This document shows positions 22,618-35,000 of a stretch of 64,000 nucleotides of DNA, in pieces. Under the pieces are notes generated by a model. That model did not search any database, was not told where the DNA came from, and saw only the letters and a list, made by a program, of their open reading frames with translations. The stretch comes from Holothuria scabra (taxonomy: Eukaryota; Echinodermata; Holothuroidea; Aspidochirotida; Holothuriidae). The position numbers and the translations under genes were made by a program. Where the stretch lies: the NCBI GenBank assembly GCA_037179385.1, contig CM074181.1, forward strand, positions 50,054,394 through 50,118,393, written 5' to 3'. Each line of letters begins with the position of its first letter. Position 1 is the first letter of the stretch.

Positions 22618-25431
22618 ATGGAGCAGCATGGAAATCAATTTCATCATCAAAGGGTCAGTGAAGGAAGAAGCAATGATAATGATCCCCAAAATACTCATAG
22701 ATTACAGTCAGACCAAGATGTACATGATGAAAACAGGAAGCGACCCACTAATTCTGATAATTCTAGTGTGTCATCACAGAGTAATAGTACCAGTAATGAC
22801 CCAACAACATGCCAGATATCAAAGAAACGAAAACTTAGGATGGGACCTCAAGAATGTCTTGAGTATTCCAGTACGCCTCAAGGTGCAAGTGCATTGACCA
22901 ACCCACAGGGTGTGTCAAAATCGAGTAAAGACATAAATGAAAAGTTATACCCAGTACAAAGAGGACGCTCTCATGGCTCATGCTTCATCTCAACTCAAGA
23001 ACAAAGCCAGTTAATCAACAGAAAAGCTGATCATGTGACATCTACTAATATACGGCAGTATGTATCTCCAAGTAGAGGAGCGGGTGTGAAGTTAGAAAAT
23101 GAAGGGTCAGTGTATGACTCCTCTGGGCTTGCACTTATTGGAGGATCCCCCTCACAAAAGCATGGAAGAAAAGGAAATCAGTTTGCTTTAAATTCATCGC
23201 AACTTTTGGCTGGAAATCCAAGAAAATCTTTTAACAAATCTGCAGCAAACAATTTTCAAAGATCAACGAATGTTTGGAAAAAATCAAACAATTCATCCTC
23301 TCCATCTCAAAGTCCTCCTACCCAAAGGAAGTTTGGAAACCAAGCAAGTGGAAAAGTATTCTCCTCACAGGGTAGCACCTTAACTTCTAAACCCTCTAAT
23401 CAGGAGGGTAGAAATTTTTCAAAGAATAGTTACCAAAGTCAAGACAGCATACAAGTCTTTAAGGTCACAGTATCACCAAATAAGTGGAAGAAAACATCCG
23501 GTATTGTAGATGCTCTCTCCCCAAGCAAAGATACTTGTACATCATTCCAGGGGAGCCCTCCAAACAAAATGCAGCTGAATTATCAAAGTGCTCATAAACT
23601 ATCTGAGCATCCTACTAAGCAGAAGAAATATCACAAAAGTAGTAATCAAAATCAGGGCAGTATATCATCCTCTCAGGTTGCTGTATCTCCAAATAAGTGG
23701 AAGAAAACGTCTGGTATTGCAGATGCTTCTTCCCCAAGCAAAGATACTAGTACTTTATTCCAGGGAAGCCCTCCAAACAAAATGAAGCAGAATTATCAAA
23801 GTGCGCAGAAACCCTCTCAGCATCCTACTACACAGCAACAATATCAGGAAAGTAGTTATCAAAGTCAGGGCAACATATCAGCCACTCAGTTTGCAGCATC
23901 ACCAAATAAGTGGAAGAAGACTTCAGGTATTTCAGTTGCTTCCTCCCCAAGCAAAGGTACAAGTACTTTATACCAGGGGAGCCCTGACAACAAAATGCAG
24001 CTGAATCACCAAAGTGCGCAGAAAGTTTCTCAGCCTGCAAACCAACAACAATATCATGCAAAACAAAATGTGATTCAGTCAGCAGTTCCTACAGTTGGCA
24101 ACAGCCCAAAGAAAGTTTCTGCTATTCAGCCATCTCAGTTTCGTTCAGCACGAAAAGTAATTGGTGTGTCCTCTCAGTTATCACAGACAGCTAAGCAGGT
24201 GAACATTTCCCCAAAGAAACAAACACTTGTAACAGATTTCTATTCAAAATCCCCTCCAAAGGACACTGGATCAAAATTTGAATCTGGAATGAAAGCATCA
24301 GTAAAGAGAGACTTAAATCAAACATGGGGTTCAAACATGACCTTGGTCAAAAGCCCAGCTGAGCAAACGGACAAATTGATTACACCTCAAGAAAAAGCCA
24401 TTGACATGGAAATAAGTAGAGATGACAGGAATAGAATAGAGAGTCATCCAAAGCAAAGTCCATATAAGATAGATCTTGGTTGGAACTTGAAAGCAGAAGA
24501 TGATTGTAGCAACCTTACGGAGCCATCTTGCTCCCAGACAAGTAGCACTGGGAGCTGCAACTTGACGTCTTTATCCATTAAGTCAGAAGATGAGTTGAAG
24601 TCAAAGGATGATGAATCCATGTCAGAACCCCTCTCATCGTCTCAAACACTGACAGTTGAGGGAGAGGACTACGAGGATGACTGCATAGAAGATTTAATGA
24701 AAGACTATGAAATTGATGAGAAAGGTCGATTAAGATTGTCCCAATCCTCAAGTGGTCGGTCAGAAAATAGAAATCTGGATAATTTAGAAGTGAAAGTTGA
24801 AAATCAAGACCTGGATGATGAAGCTGACTCTTCAGATGAAGGTCAATTGTTTCTTAAAAGTTTGCATGATGAGGGTGAACCTGCAGCAAGTTTACCTGAG
24901 CTAAAAGAAGAAGGTGACACAAACATAGATCAGTTTCAGAAGGAGAATGTAGGAAGGGAGAACCAATCTGCCTCTCAAGTCAACATTTCTCCAAAGAAGG
25001 AATTACCTAGTGAAGGGACCAATTCCTCTGCCCTGGGGATTGTCCAAGCAAAGACAGAACAAGACTTTCCCTGTTCCTCTGGTTCAGTCGCTAAAACTGG
25101 TTCTCAACTTCCCACTGAATTGGAAGACTCAAGCTCTCATGATGATACAGTGGAGTTTGGGGACATGCCTGATGAAGAAGAATTCCCAGAGGAACTATTG
25201 GCACAGATTGAGGCAGGTGAAGTAGTTGATGACATTGCCCTAAAAGAGAGAACTTTTGGTTTAGTTGGAAATGGAAATGATGAAGATGTTGATGAAGAAA
25301 ACAGAGATTTCTTTTCTATTTTACCAGTTGAGGTGATAGAAAATATTCTGTGTAGGATTCCAATTGTTGATCTAATGCTGAGTTGTTCAAGGGTTTGTCA
25401 TAAGTGGGCAAACATCATCTCTAATGAAGCG
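22618..25431 (+). CDS. FBH1: FBH1 exon 1: disordered N-terminus and F-box start
   Basis: 938 codons in one exon. Residues 1-900 are rich in Ser, Gln, Asn and Lys and look disordered. Residues about 270-482 are three 71-residue tandem repeats with SPNK and SPSK sites. Q535-Y542 is the PIP box QTLVTDFY. Residues about 650-890 are acidic, with several DDE clusters. The F-box begins at D897 (FFSILPVEVIENILCRIP). The start is chosen because an in-frame TAA lies at 22597-22599 with no ATG between. The open frame runs past the donor GCG/GTAGGT, but the F-box continues in the next exon. Confidence 0.92.
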
Positions 25432-28400
25432 GTAGGTCCCAGTTCATTTTTATTTGCCTTTTTTTTTTCTTCTTCATATTTCCTCAAATAAAGTAGTGCA
25501 AAAGTTTGAAAACTTTTCATTAAACAGTTTTCAATTGGCTTGCTTAGATTAATGCCTTGTAAGAGTGGAAGAATTGTGTCTAGTTACAAGTTGAAATATT
25601 TCATTACTACTGTATATAGAATCAATTATTCTGCTTTTTGAGGCATATACTTGGTGCTGTTAAAAGAGTTGGGTAGATATAATTGTATAATAACTTGGAA
25701 CTATTAAGTAAAGCTTGCGGAGTTCACAGTATTCTTATATTGCACATAGAGCAGTGTTGATGCATTCACTGTGACTGTCACATTACAGAAAATGCCCATT
25801 AGCCAGAATTCAGAAAAACTCCAACACAGCTGATCCTTTTAGCTCTGTTTACATGTAGCTCAACATCCTGGCTGACATCAACCTCATCTTGACTTCTGAA
25901 ACCTTGTATTGTTCAAAGTCACCCCTGCATTACACACTGAAAAGCTATACTGGGCTGATAGGAGATCCTACCCCAACAAATCACCAAGGTGGCCTTATCT
26001 TTCTTACCCCAGGGCAAGTCAGTAAGAGTAGGTAATGGGGGAATTTCTGTCATGAGCTGCATTTCCCCTGACTGTCTTCCACTGAAACTAGGGGTCAGAA
26101 AGTCATACTGTTAATTAGTCTAGAGTAAGATACAACTACTTTACAGCATTTATATCCTACAGTAGCTAATTGGCTTTTCATAGAATTAACTGCCACTACC
26201 CTGTCAGAAACCAAGCATGAAATGATGACAGTGAATAACTGTATGAAGAGAAGCCTTGCAGCAAAGTAGATCTCTGACATCAAATTTAAATCTCTCTTTT
26301 TTTCAGTTCATTCCATGGAAGAAGTCCTACAGCAGATGTAAAGCTGGATGTGACACTTGGATATCACCACTGAAGAATTCAAAAAAGGAATCCTGTTTGA
26401 TTGATGTCATCAGGTAATTTCAGTTTACTCTCAGCAGACATAATGTTATGCTTATCTAAGTTAGTTTAATGAAGTTTTATGACTTAGCTTCTAACCAAGT
26501 GGACCAGCCATCGCCTTTTTTCCAGTTGTAGCTCATTGGCTTGATTTCACTACTCCAGCATATTCGATGCTATAAGGCATACCACATATGAGCTCAATAC
26601 TGTATGAATGAACAGGGAGTGGTCCATAGTGACAGTACAATCCAATCCACCAGATGCTTGCTGTATTCAAAATTTAACCACACAGTGGTGTAGTTTAGTT
26701 CTTGTGTGGTTTGTCCTGTCCCCAGCCTTGTTGTAGGTACGTACAGTAAGGCATGGCCGGGAACTTTTATGAAATATGTCCTTCCAGTAGATCAAATGGT
26801 CTCTACCTACACCTTCTGTACTTGTAGGAGTCCTCAACAATTAGATTCTCAGGAACCTGAATGCTTTATACTTTAATTGGAATCAGATAGTCATACTGTA
26901 GATACACCATGATGAAATTTGAAGCTGATACACAAAAACAAAATAGTGTTAAAGCCTCTGAATTTGTTTATTTCTTAAATCTTAAAATTTAGTCCTAGGG
27001 CTGTCATTGGTCAAACTTACCTTGCCCATGCCGATTTCTTCCACCGAAATGAGTTAAGGTATAAAACCCTATCTAATCTACCTATCCTACATAAGTTGCC
27101 ATGGGGATGAGAGACCCTATCGTAACCCTGTGATTGTGCTGTCACTGACCACATTCTTTGTACTGTCACTGACCACATCCTCATTCAATGTAAGGAATAT
27201 TTCCATATTTATCAGAAATCTACACTGTGGAAAACCTGAAGACATTATTTGAACACACCTACTGCCATTCTCTTTTATAATCTGGGCTTTCTGAAGGAGA
27301 GTTAACTTTAAAGGAACTTTTGACATGACTCCCACCCCTACATTTGCTTTTTTCTAGACAGTTTTGAGGAATTTTATCCCATCTTCTATATTTTTTAGTT
27401 CATTTTCCCCCATCATTGCATTGTATTCTTTTCTGTGATACTATGTAAAGTAACGCAAACATGTGTGTTGTTGTGTCATTTATCCTCATCTAACTAGAGT
27501 AACTTACTTGTCTTAAATCAAATAGTGACATTTTGTTTTTAACCTTCATAATTGTCTACATTGCTAATGGGGTGTAGCATTTTATTATTAGGTGCAGTCC
27601 ATGTATAAACAGCAATTAAAGTACAGTCAGGTATCTCTTCTACATGATTCAAAGTCTCAGTCATATTTTTATTCTTGCTTTCCATGCTCTTTAACCAGGT
27701 TCCTATCAACCTTGAACAGAAAACCTAGTGAAACAACAGCTACGGACCTACAAAAGCATTCCAACTATGAATTTGCCAGAGATTTAATTGCAGAAAACTT
27801 GCCTGATTTAATCAAAGATGGAGTAAGTACTTACTGTGTCTTGTGGGTCTATGCACAGTTTCTAACCAATTGGTTTAAGTTGGACAAAACTCGGCCTTTT
27901 TCCACGAGTGGCTCACTGCCATGTCCTACTCCCTCACTTATGTTGAGCACCAGTCACAATGGCAGAAGGTTCCATTTTCACAGTCTTTGGTATTAATTCT
28001 GCCAATAATCAAACTTGAGGACCTTCTGTCTGCAATTTGGATATCCTTACCACTTGACCTTTCAGTCATATCATGTAAGAAGTCATTTCAGGTTTGGGTT
28101 TTCTTTTTCTGTGTTGTAAAAATACTTTGAAAACTATAATACACCAAATCACTTGCAGCAACACAAGGAAATCTCTATCAGCTACAAATCTTATTTAGGC
28201 TTCACAGTTTACATAGCAAAGTAAAATTGAGAAGTTTCCTAGGGATTGCTGATGTTAGTATTTCTGAAGTATCAGTCTTGTCTTTCAGTCCTTGGTTACA
28301 CAGGAATCTTGTATTCATACTGTAGTATGGGACTGTGATGGCCACATGTGGTACTGGAAAGGAGCTTCATTCTCATAAAATATGAAACCATAAAAGTGTT

Positions 28401-29018
28401 TTCAGTTCCAGGATGCAGTAAGTATGATGGGCTCCTTGTCCTGTGGCTTCAGGCTTGTAACAAAAATGCATTTGAGGTGAATTTTAATTCATAAAAACAC
28501 AAGTTTTAATGCACATTCTTCTTGATCATCAGAGCCCACATCCATGGTCATGTGTTGCAGCTCTTGTAGTCATGGCTGAAACTGTCGATGATGTCCAGGA
28601 AATCTTCAGGTGCCTTCTTAACCCTTCCTCAGGGAACACACCAACTACTGTGACAGAGATTATGTACTGTTTAGCAACATTGCTGCTCTCTCTTCAGAGA
28701 GAGCACAACCTCTGTAGAAGGTTAGTAGAAATATTTTAAAAGGGGTATATTGTCATGGATGGTTTCTCATGGTTGTCCGGTTGTCCAGAACAACTAAAAT
28801 TCAAAAAGTTGGTTTTCTGATGGACAATCATTTTTCTCGGAATGAATTAAAAAGAAGTTTGTTTTTATCTGGTTGGAGACTTTATCACTGACTGATCTTT
28901 CAACTTTTTCCATCATACATTATTTCAGTCTGCAGTATTTTTGTCTTTTGAATATCACATCTGGTTTATTGATTCCTTGCCGTAGGCAGGCAAGGAATCT
29001 ATGCGATGGTGATGTCGT

Positions 29019-29054
<36 letters not shown>

Positions 29055-32000
29055 ATGTGACGCTTTGGCTTGTAAACACGATATCTCAAGAAGGGTAAGT
29101 CCAAGGGATCTCATACTTGGCATGTGGATTGCCCATATTGAGTAGATGATCCCTATTGTTTTTGGTGGACGTCAAAGGTCACTTGGGGTCACGAGAGGTC
29201 AAAAGGTCAAAATCTTGTAAACACGATATCTCGAGAACGGTACATGTGACTATGTTCATATTTGGTGTGTGGGTTGGTCATATTGAGTAGATGGTCCCTA
29301 TTGATTTTCTTGGAGGTCAAAGGTCATTTGGGGTCACGAGAGGTCAATAGGTAAATTCCTTAGAAATTGCTTGTAAACACGGTATCTCAAGAAGGGTAAG
29401 TGTGACTAATCTCATATTTAGTGTGTGCATTGGCCATATTGAGTAGATGATCCCTATTGTTTTTGGTGGAAATCAAAGGTCATTTGGGGTCACGAGAGGT
29501 CAAAAGGTCAAAACTTCGTAAACACGATATCTCGAGAACGGTACATGTGACTATGCTCATATTTGGTGTGTGGATTGGTCATAATGAGTAGATGATCCCT
29601 TTCGATTTTTGTGGAGGTCAAAGGTCATTTGGGGTCACGAGAGGTCAATAGGTAAATTCCTTAGAAATTGCTTGTAAACACGGTATCTCAAGAAGGGTAA
29701 GTGTGACTAATCTCATATTTGGTGTGTGCATTGGCCATATTGAGTGGATGATCCCTATTGTTTTTGGTGGAGATCAAAGGTCATTTGGGGTCACGAGAGG
29801 TCGAAAGGTCAAAACTTCGTAAACACGATATCTCGAGAACGGTACATGTGGCTATGCTCATATTTGGTTTGTGGATTGGTCATAATGAGTAGATGATCCC
29901 TTTCGATTTTTGTGGAGGTCAAAGGTCATTTGGGGTCACGAGAGGTCAATAGGTAAATTCCTTAGAAATTGCTTGTAAACACGGTATCTCAAGAAGGGTA
30001 AGTGTGACTAATCTCATATTTGGTGTGTGCATTGGCCATATTGAGTGGATGATCCCTATTGTTTTTGGTGGAGATCAAAGGTCATTTGGGGTCACGAGAG
30101 GTCGAAAGGTCAAAACTTCGTAAACACGATATCTCGAGAACGGTACATGTGGCTATGCTCATATTTGGTGTGTGGGTTGTTCATATTGAATAGATGATCC
30201 CTATTGTTTTTCGTGGAGATCAAAGGTCATTTGGGGTCACGAGAGGTCAAAAGGTCAAAACTTCGTAAACACGATATCTCGAGAACGGTACATGTGACGA
30301 TACTCATATTTGGTGTGTGGGTTGGTCATATTGAGTAGATGATCCCTATTGTTTTTGGTGGAGGTCAAAGGTCATTTGGGGTCACGAGAGGTCAAAAGGT
30401 CAAAACTTCGTAAACACGATATCTCGAGAACGGTACATGTGACTATACTCATATTTGGTGTGTGGGTTGGTCATATTGAGTAGATAATCCCTATTGATTT
30501 TTGTGGAGGTCAAAGGTCATTTGGGGTCACGAGAGGTCAATAGGTAAATTCCTTAAAAATTGCTTTTAAACACGGTATCTCAAGAAGAGTAAGTGTGACT
30601 AATCTCATATTCGGTGTGTGCCTTGGCCATATTGAGTAGATGATCCCTACCGTTTTTGGTGGAGATCAAAGGTCATTTGGGGTCACGAGAGGTCAAAAGG
30701 TCAAAATTTCGTAAACACGATATCTCGAGAACGGTACATGTGACTATACTCATATTTGGCGAGTGTGTTGGCCATATTGAGTAGATGATCCCTATTGTTT
30801 TAAGTGGAGGTCAAAGGTCATTTGGGGTCATGAGAGGTCAAAAGGTCAAAACTTCGTAAACACGATATCTCAAGAACGGTACATGTGACTGTGCTCATAT
30901 TTAGTGTGTGGATTGGTCATATTGAGTAGATGATCCCTATTGATTTTCTGAAAGGTCAAAGTTCATTTGGAGTCAGCATGTTAAAAGCCTGACAAGCTTT
31001 CCTGCACAGTCTTTCAAGAAATGTCACTTGTAGGGTCCTGTAACTTGTCCTGTAGATGGCACATAGTGAATACATGGTCCCAGAAGTTTTTGGTGGAGGT
31101 CAAATGTCATTTGGGTTCACAACGGGCAAGGGGGATCTCAATGTAGGAAGATTGGATGCCTTGCATGGGTACTTTGTGGGCACATTATGGAGCCCTGTTA
31201 ATTGAAAAACATTGCCAAGCAATGTCAATGTGAAAAAAGGCCTTACATTTCAGCGGCAAGGAATCACTAAGCCTTTTGGCTTTCTGGTTCTTCAAGACCA
31301 TTAAAGTGTGCCTCAAGTCAAAACATCAAGTCAAAACATGTGTTAAAGAGCATGAGAGATGATATATATTCTAACAATATCTAACAATCCAACTCCCATC
31401 TTCATAAAATTTTCCTGAGCTGAGATATAAAATGTTGAAGTTTATGCATTCAAAACAAAGTTTACCGTTGCACAATAATTTGCGATTTTGTTGTTGTACA
31501 ACTCACATATTCCTTTGTTTCCTTTTAAAATTAAAAATGTTTTTATGACCTTGAACACTTCCTGTTTGCTTTGCTCTTTCAAACATGTTTTTGAATTTTT
31601 TGACTTGAGGTATGCTTAAATTTTTTTGACTTGAGGTACACCTTAAAGGGAAGCAATTGTACAGCCTTCTAGACAACACAGAAATTCAATATAATTATTC
31701 CAAGCAATGTGGCATCATTAAAGACCAATTTTATCCCAAGTCAAACGTAGTATGAGTTTTTCCGAGGCAAGTCTGGAAGGCAGTTGGGCAAAGCAGTGCA
31801 AAGCACCATATTTCTCCGAAATTACCCATATTGCAACAGAACAGTGACGTAAAACCTGCACCTAATGTATACTTTCGTTTGCTATTGCGGAATATCATAC
31901 ATACTATACTGCACAAACGTTCGTAACACCACTGAAGACTAGCACAACTGCCCATCATTTCATTCATTTTACAAATGTTTCAACGGTTGAGTTTGAGATA

Positions 32001-35000
32001 AAGGTTCAGAAATCAAAAGATTAACTCTTTAAAAGCATATGGCTGCCTCTTCCGGGCCAAGTGCATATGATTTTGAGCCAGTTCGACCAAGGAAAACTCG
32101 AGCACCTGCGAGCGATGTAACCAGCACACGCAGCGAACCAGCCGTACAGTCTATACAAGCTAATGTTAGACCAAGGGTCAGTACGTTACGTATAGGCTTA
32201 TGCTAGTATAGCAATACGTAGCCTACGCCGTATAACAATAACACCGATTGATCTGTATGGTGTCTTAGCCGATTTCTCTTCGCGATTGCCTTCTTTTAAC
32301 GTTTAAGTGTCCACAAATATCCTACATTACTTACGAGAATTACAAAAGGTTCGACTAAATGGAATCTTTGCGAAAATGAGTGAAAACGAACCTAACTGTT
32401 GCACCGAAAAGCATGCTAAAATACGGTCTCGCTAGTCCCAGCTTGTTGTTGTTACCGCTTGTAGTTTCAGGGTCTACCGGAAGTAACTTATCTTGGTTTG
32501 TACAAAAGCAGTCAGAAATAACGAGTATTTTTTATTTAAGGGATGAAACAAAAAGAAGAACAAAAAATTATTGGGTTATCAAGATTTTTTATCAGTAAAG
32601 CAAAAGCAACTATGAAGTTTTTTAAGCTTCATAAAGGGTAATTATAAATTCAGCTGTAAGTTGGTAACCATTTTTGTGAAATCTGATCAGGTGCAGGTTT
32701 TACGTCATCAATCAGCTGATCCATGGTCGTGTTTCTTCGAGTATGGCGATACTCATGTCTTGAAGAGCGGGAGATTTGAAACTTTTTTTTCGGTATGAGG
32801 TTTTTGTGGAAAAACAACACAGTAGTGTAAATATCTAATGTTTATATATGTACTACACATATGTGGGGAGTCAAATGGCCACTGTTGCTCCCCTTTAATA
32901 CATGAATACACTCACTGCTCTTTTAGTGTATTATACTTTGATCAGGGCCCTGGATCAATTCCCGGTGGAACCGGGTGGACATTTTCCGGGGTCTAAACAT
33001 TAGCTTGTTCAGTATTAAAGCTGTTCACAGTGTTCCTAATGGGGTTCAAAAATTGTTGAATTGCAAAATTGGATATTTGGTTGGCTGTTTCAGGGAGTTG
33101 TCCCCTTGCTCAGTTCAGCTGTGGAGCAGTGGTGCAGAGCAAGCAACCTCCACCTCCATCCAGCCTATGGGAAAGTGGTTAAAGACTGAGGATACGCTCA
33201 CGTCCTTGGGATGGGGACGTTAAATGGCGGTCCCAGGAGCAGGATTAGGAGCGATTAGTACATGCCTGCCTTGTTACCTCTGAGCACTAGTTGAAAAGTG
33301 AAGGCGAAGTTTGCTGGTGTTCATCCATGCTCACTCTGGTGCAGGGTCCTTGATGAGCCAAATGGCGTCCTGACCCTAAAAACGTTAAATTGAAAAAGTA
33401 ATCATTTTGCAATTAAAAATAACACACCCGATAGAAGATGTGAAGTACGAAGTATTTAAGAAAATCAATAATATAGCTGGCTCTCAGCTACACAAGGTGT
33501 AGTATTGATGTAGTGTATTGGTGCAGTATTTGATAATATTGTTAACATATAATGATAAAAATTCAAAATCCCTTTTTCAGAGGTGCTCACATTTTCACAC
33601 TTTATCTATAACAAACTATGTTGCAGTATTAGTATCTTTTCTTTGAAATACACCAAATTTATAGAATAATTAAAAGAACAAAATTAACCATCTTTCAGAT
33701 TACATTTCCGTGTGTTCTACGCTCTTTTCCTGTTTGAGAATGATACCAAACCATCTTCTGTCCAATTGGAGGATGATAATGGTGATAGCAGAGGAAAGAA
33801 TAGGCATCACAGGTTAGTAAAATATTTGTGCATTTTAAAAGAAAAAGCAGTCACCCCAAGTTAATTCTTGAAAATAGCCTGTATTTAACACATCTTGTTT
33901 TCCTCTCATAAGTAGCTTCAGCATGCTTCTTTATCTGATTGAATGTGGAAAGTTTACCAAGTAGATACCCTGCCTGGATTTTAATATTTAGGAGACAATC
34001 ATAGTTTAACAACCAATATTTTATTGCAGAACCTAATTTTCTTTCATGAACTGATTGTGTACCAGAATATAGAAGTGTTGAGAAGGTCTTACAGGTCAAA
34101 ACAAATGTTTAGTGTGTGTTAGTTACTGTTGAATAAAAATAAGGGACTGTCTCCAATTCTTCCCGTGGTTTCTTGACGGGCATAACTCCGAGCCATTGTT
34201 CTGCTTGTGCACTCTTCAGTGAACACAGCCCAGTTCACACACAACTAAATGTGCTAGCAGGAGAGCTGTGAGTTTTAACTAACAAAAGCTTTCCCTAGTA
34301 ACTGCTTTGAGTGGCAGACTGGTATGAAAAGAAGTAGCTCCAAGCATGGTTGAATTCAGTGAAAGAGCTACACTGACTGAAACTGCATCCCAAATAAGGC
34401 ACAGTTAATCAATAATCCATTGAAGGTTTTCTGAGCAGCTCCTTTTGTTACCATAACAAAAGGACATGACAACCATTGCTGAAAGATGAGCCTTTACTGT
34501 CCACAGAGTCACTGAAGTGTAGTCTTAAGCCACTCCCCTTTAGCATATGCTGTGGCTGTGAAGAGAAGAGCCAGCCACACACTTGATACACACTCTGAAT
34601 AGACCCATTGTTGTGCTCGCCCGCCAGCAACCATCAGTAAGATAAGTCTACAACCCCTAACTGAATATTCTGGAGATAAAAAAATTTCAACATAGATGCA
34701 AAACTATACAGCCTTATTGGACCATGATCTCACATCGTTCTTGTTAGTTTCAGATCAATGTACAAATGTGGTGCAAAGTTTAAGTTGTGACAAAATTGTA
34801 AAAACAAATTGTGATTGCTAACTTTGTCACATATTTGGAACGGGGCCACTCCTGACCCCTGAAACAGGATGAGGAGAAGTATGAAAATGGGGGCCAGGGG
34901 AGTGAGAAACCCTGCAGAGACAGCCACACGATGGGATGTTGAGATTCTTGAAGGTGGAGGATTTCTATAATGGGCATTGTAGCAGCATGTGACCACTTTA

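Noticed and set aside
25432..25491. FBH1 ending at 25491 as a 957-codon protein
   Set aside because: The F-box would be cut in the middle, and the following exons continue the conserved FBH1 order from an ideal donor at 25432.
29060..30990. CRISPR-like array
   Set aside because: The repeats are contiguous 145-156 bp monomers without unique spacers, and the DNA is an intron of an animal gene.
32040..32177. Nested host gene inside an FBH1 intron
   Set aside because: The frame is enclosed by inverted repeats and TTAA, so a transposon remnant is more likely, and no further exons were seen.
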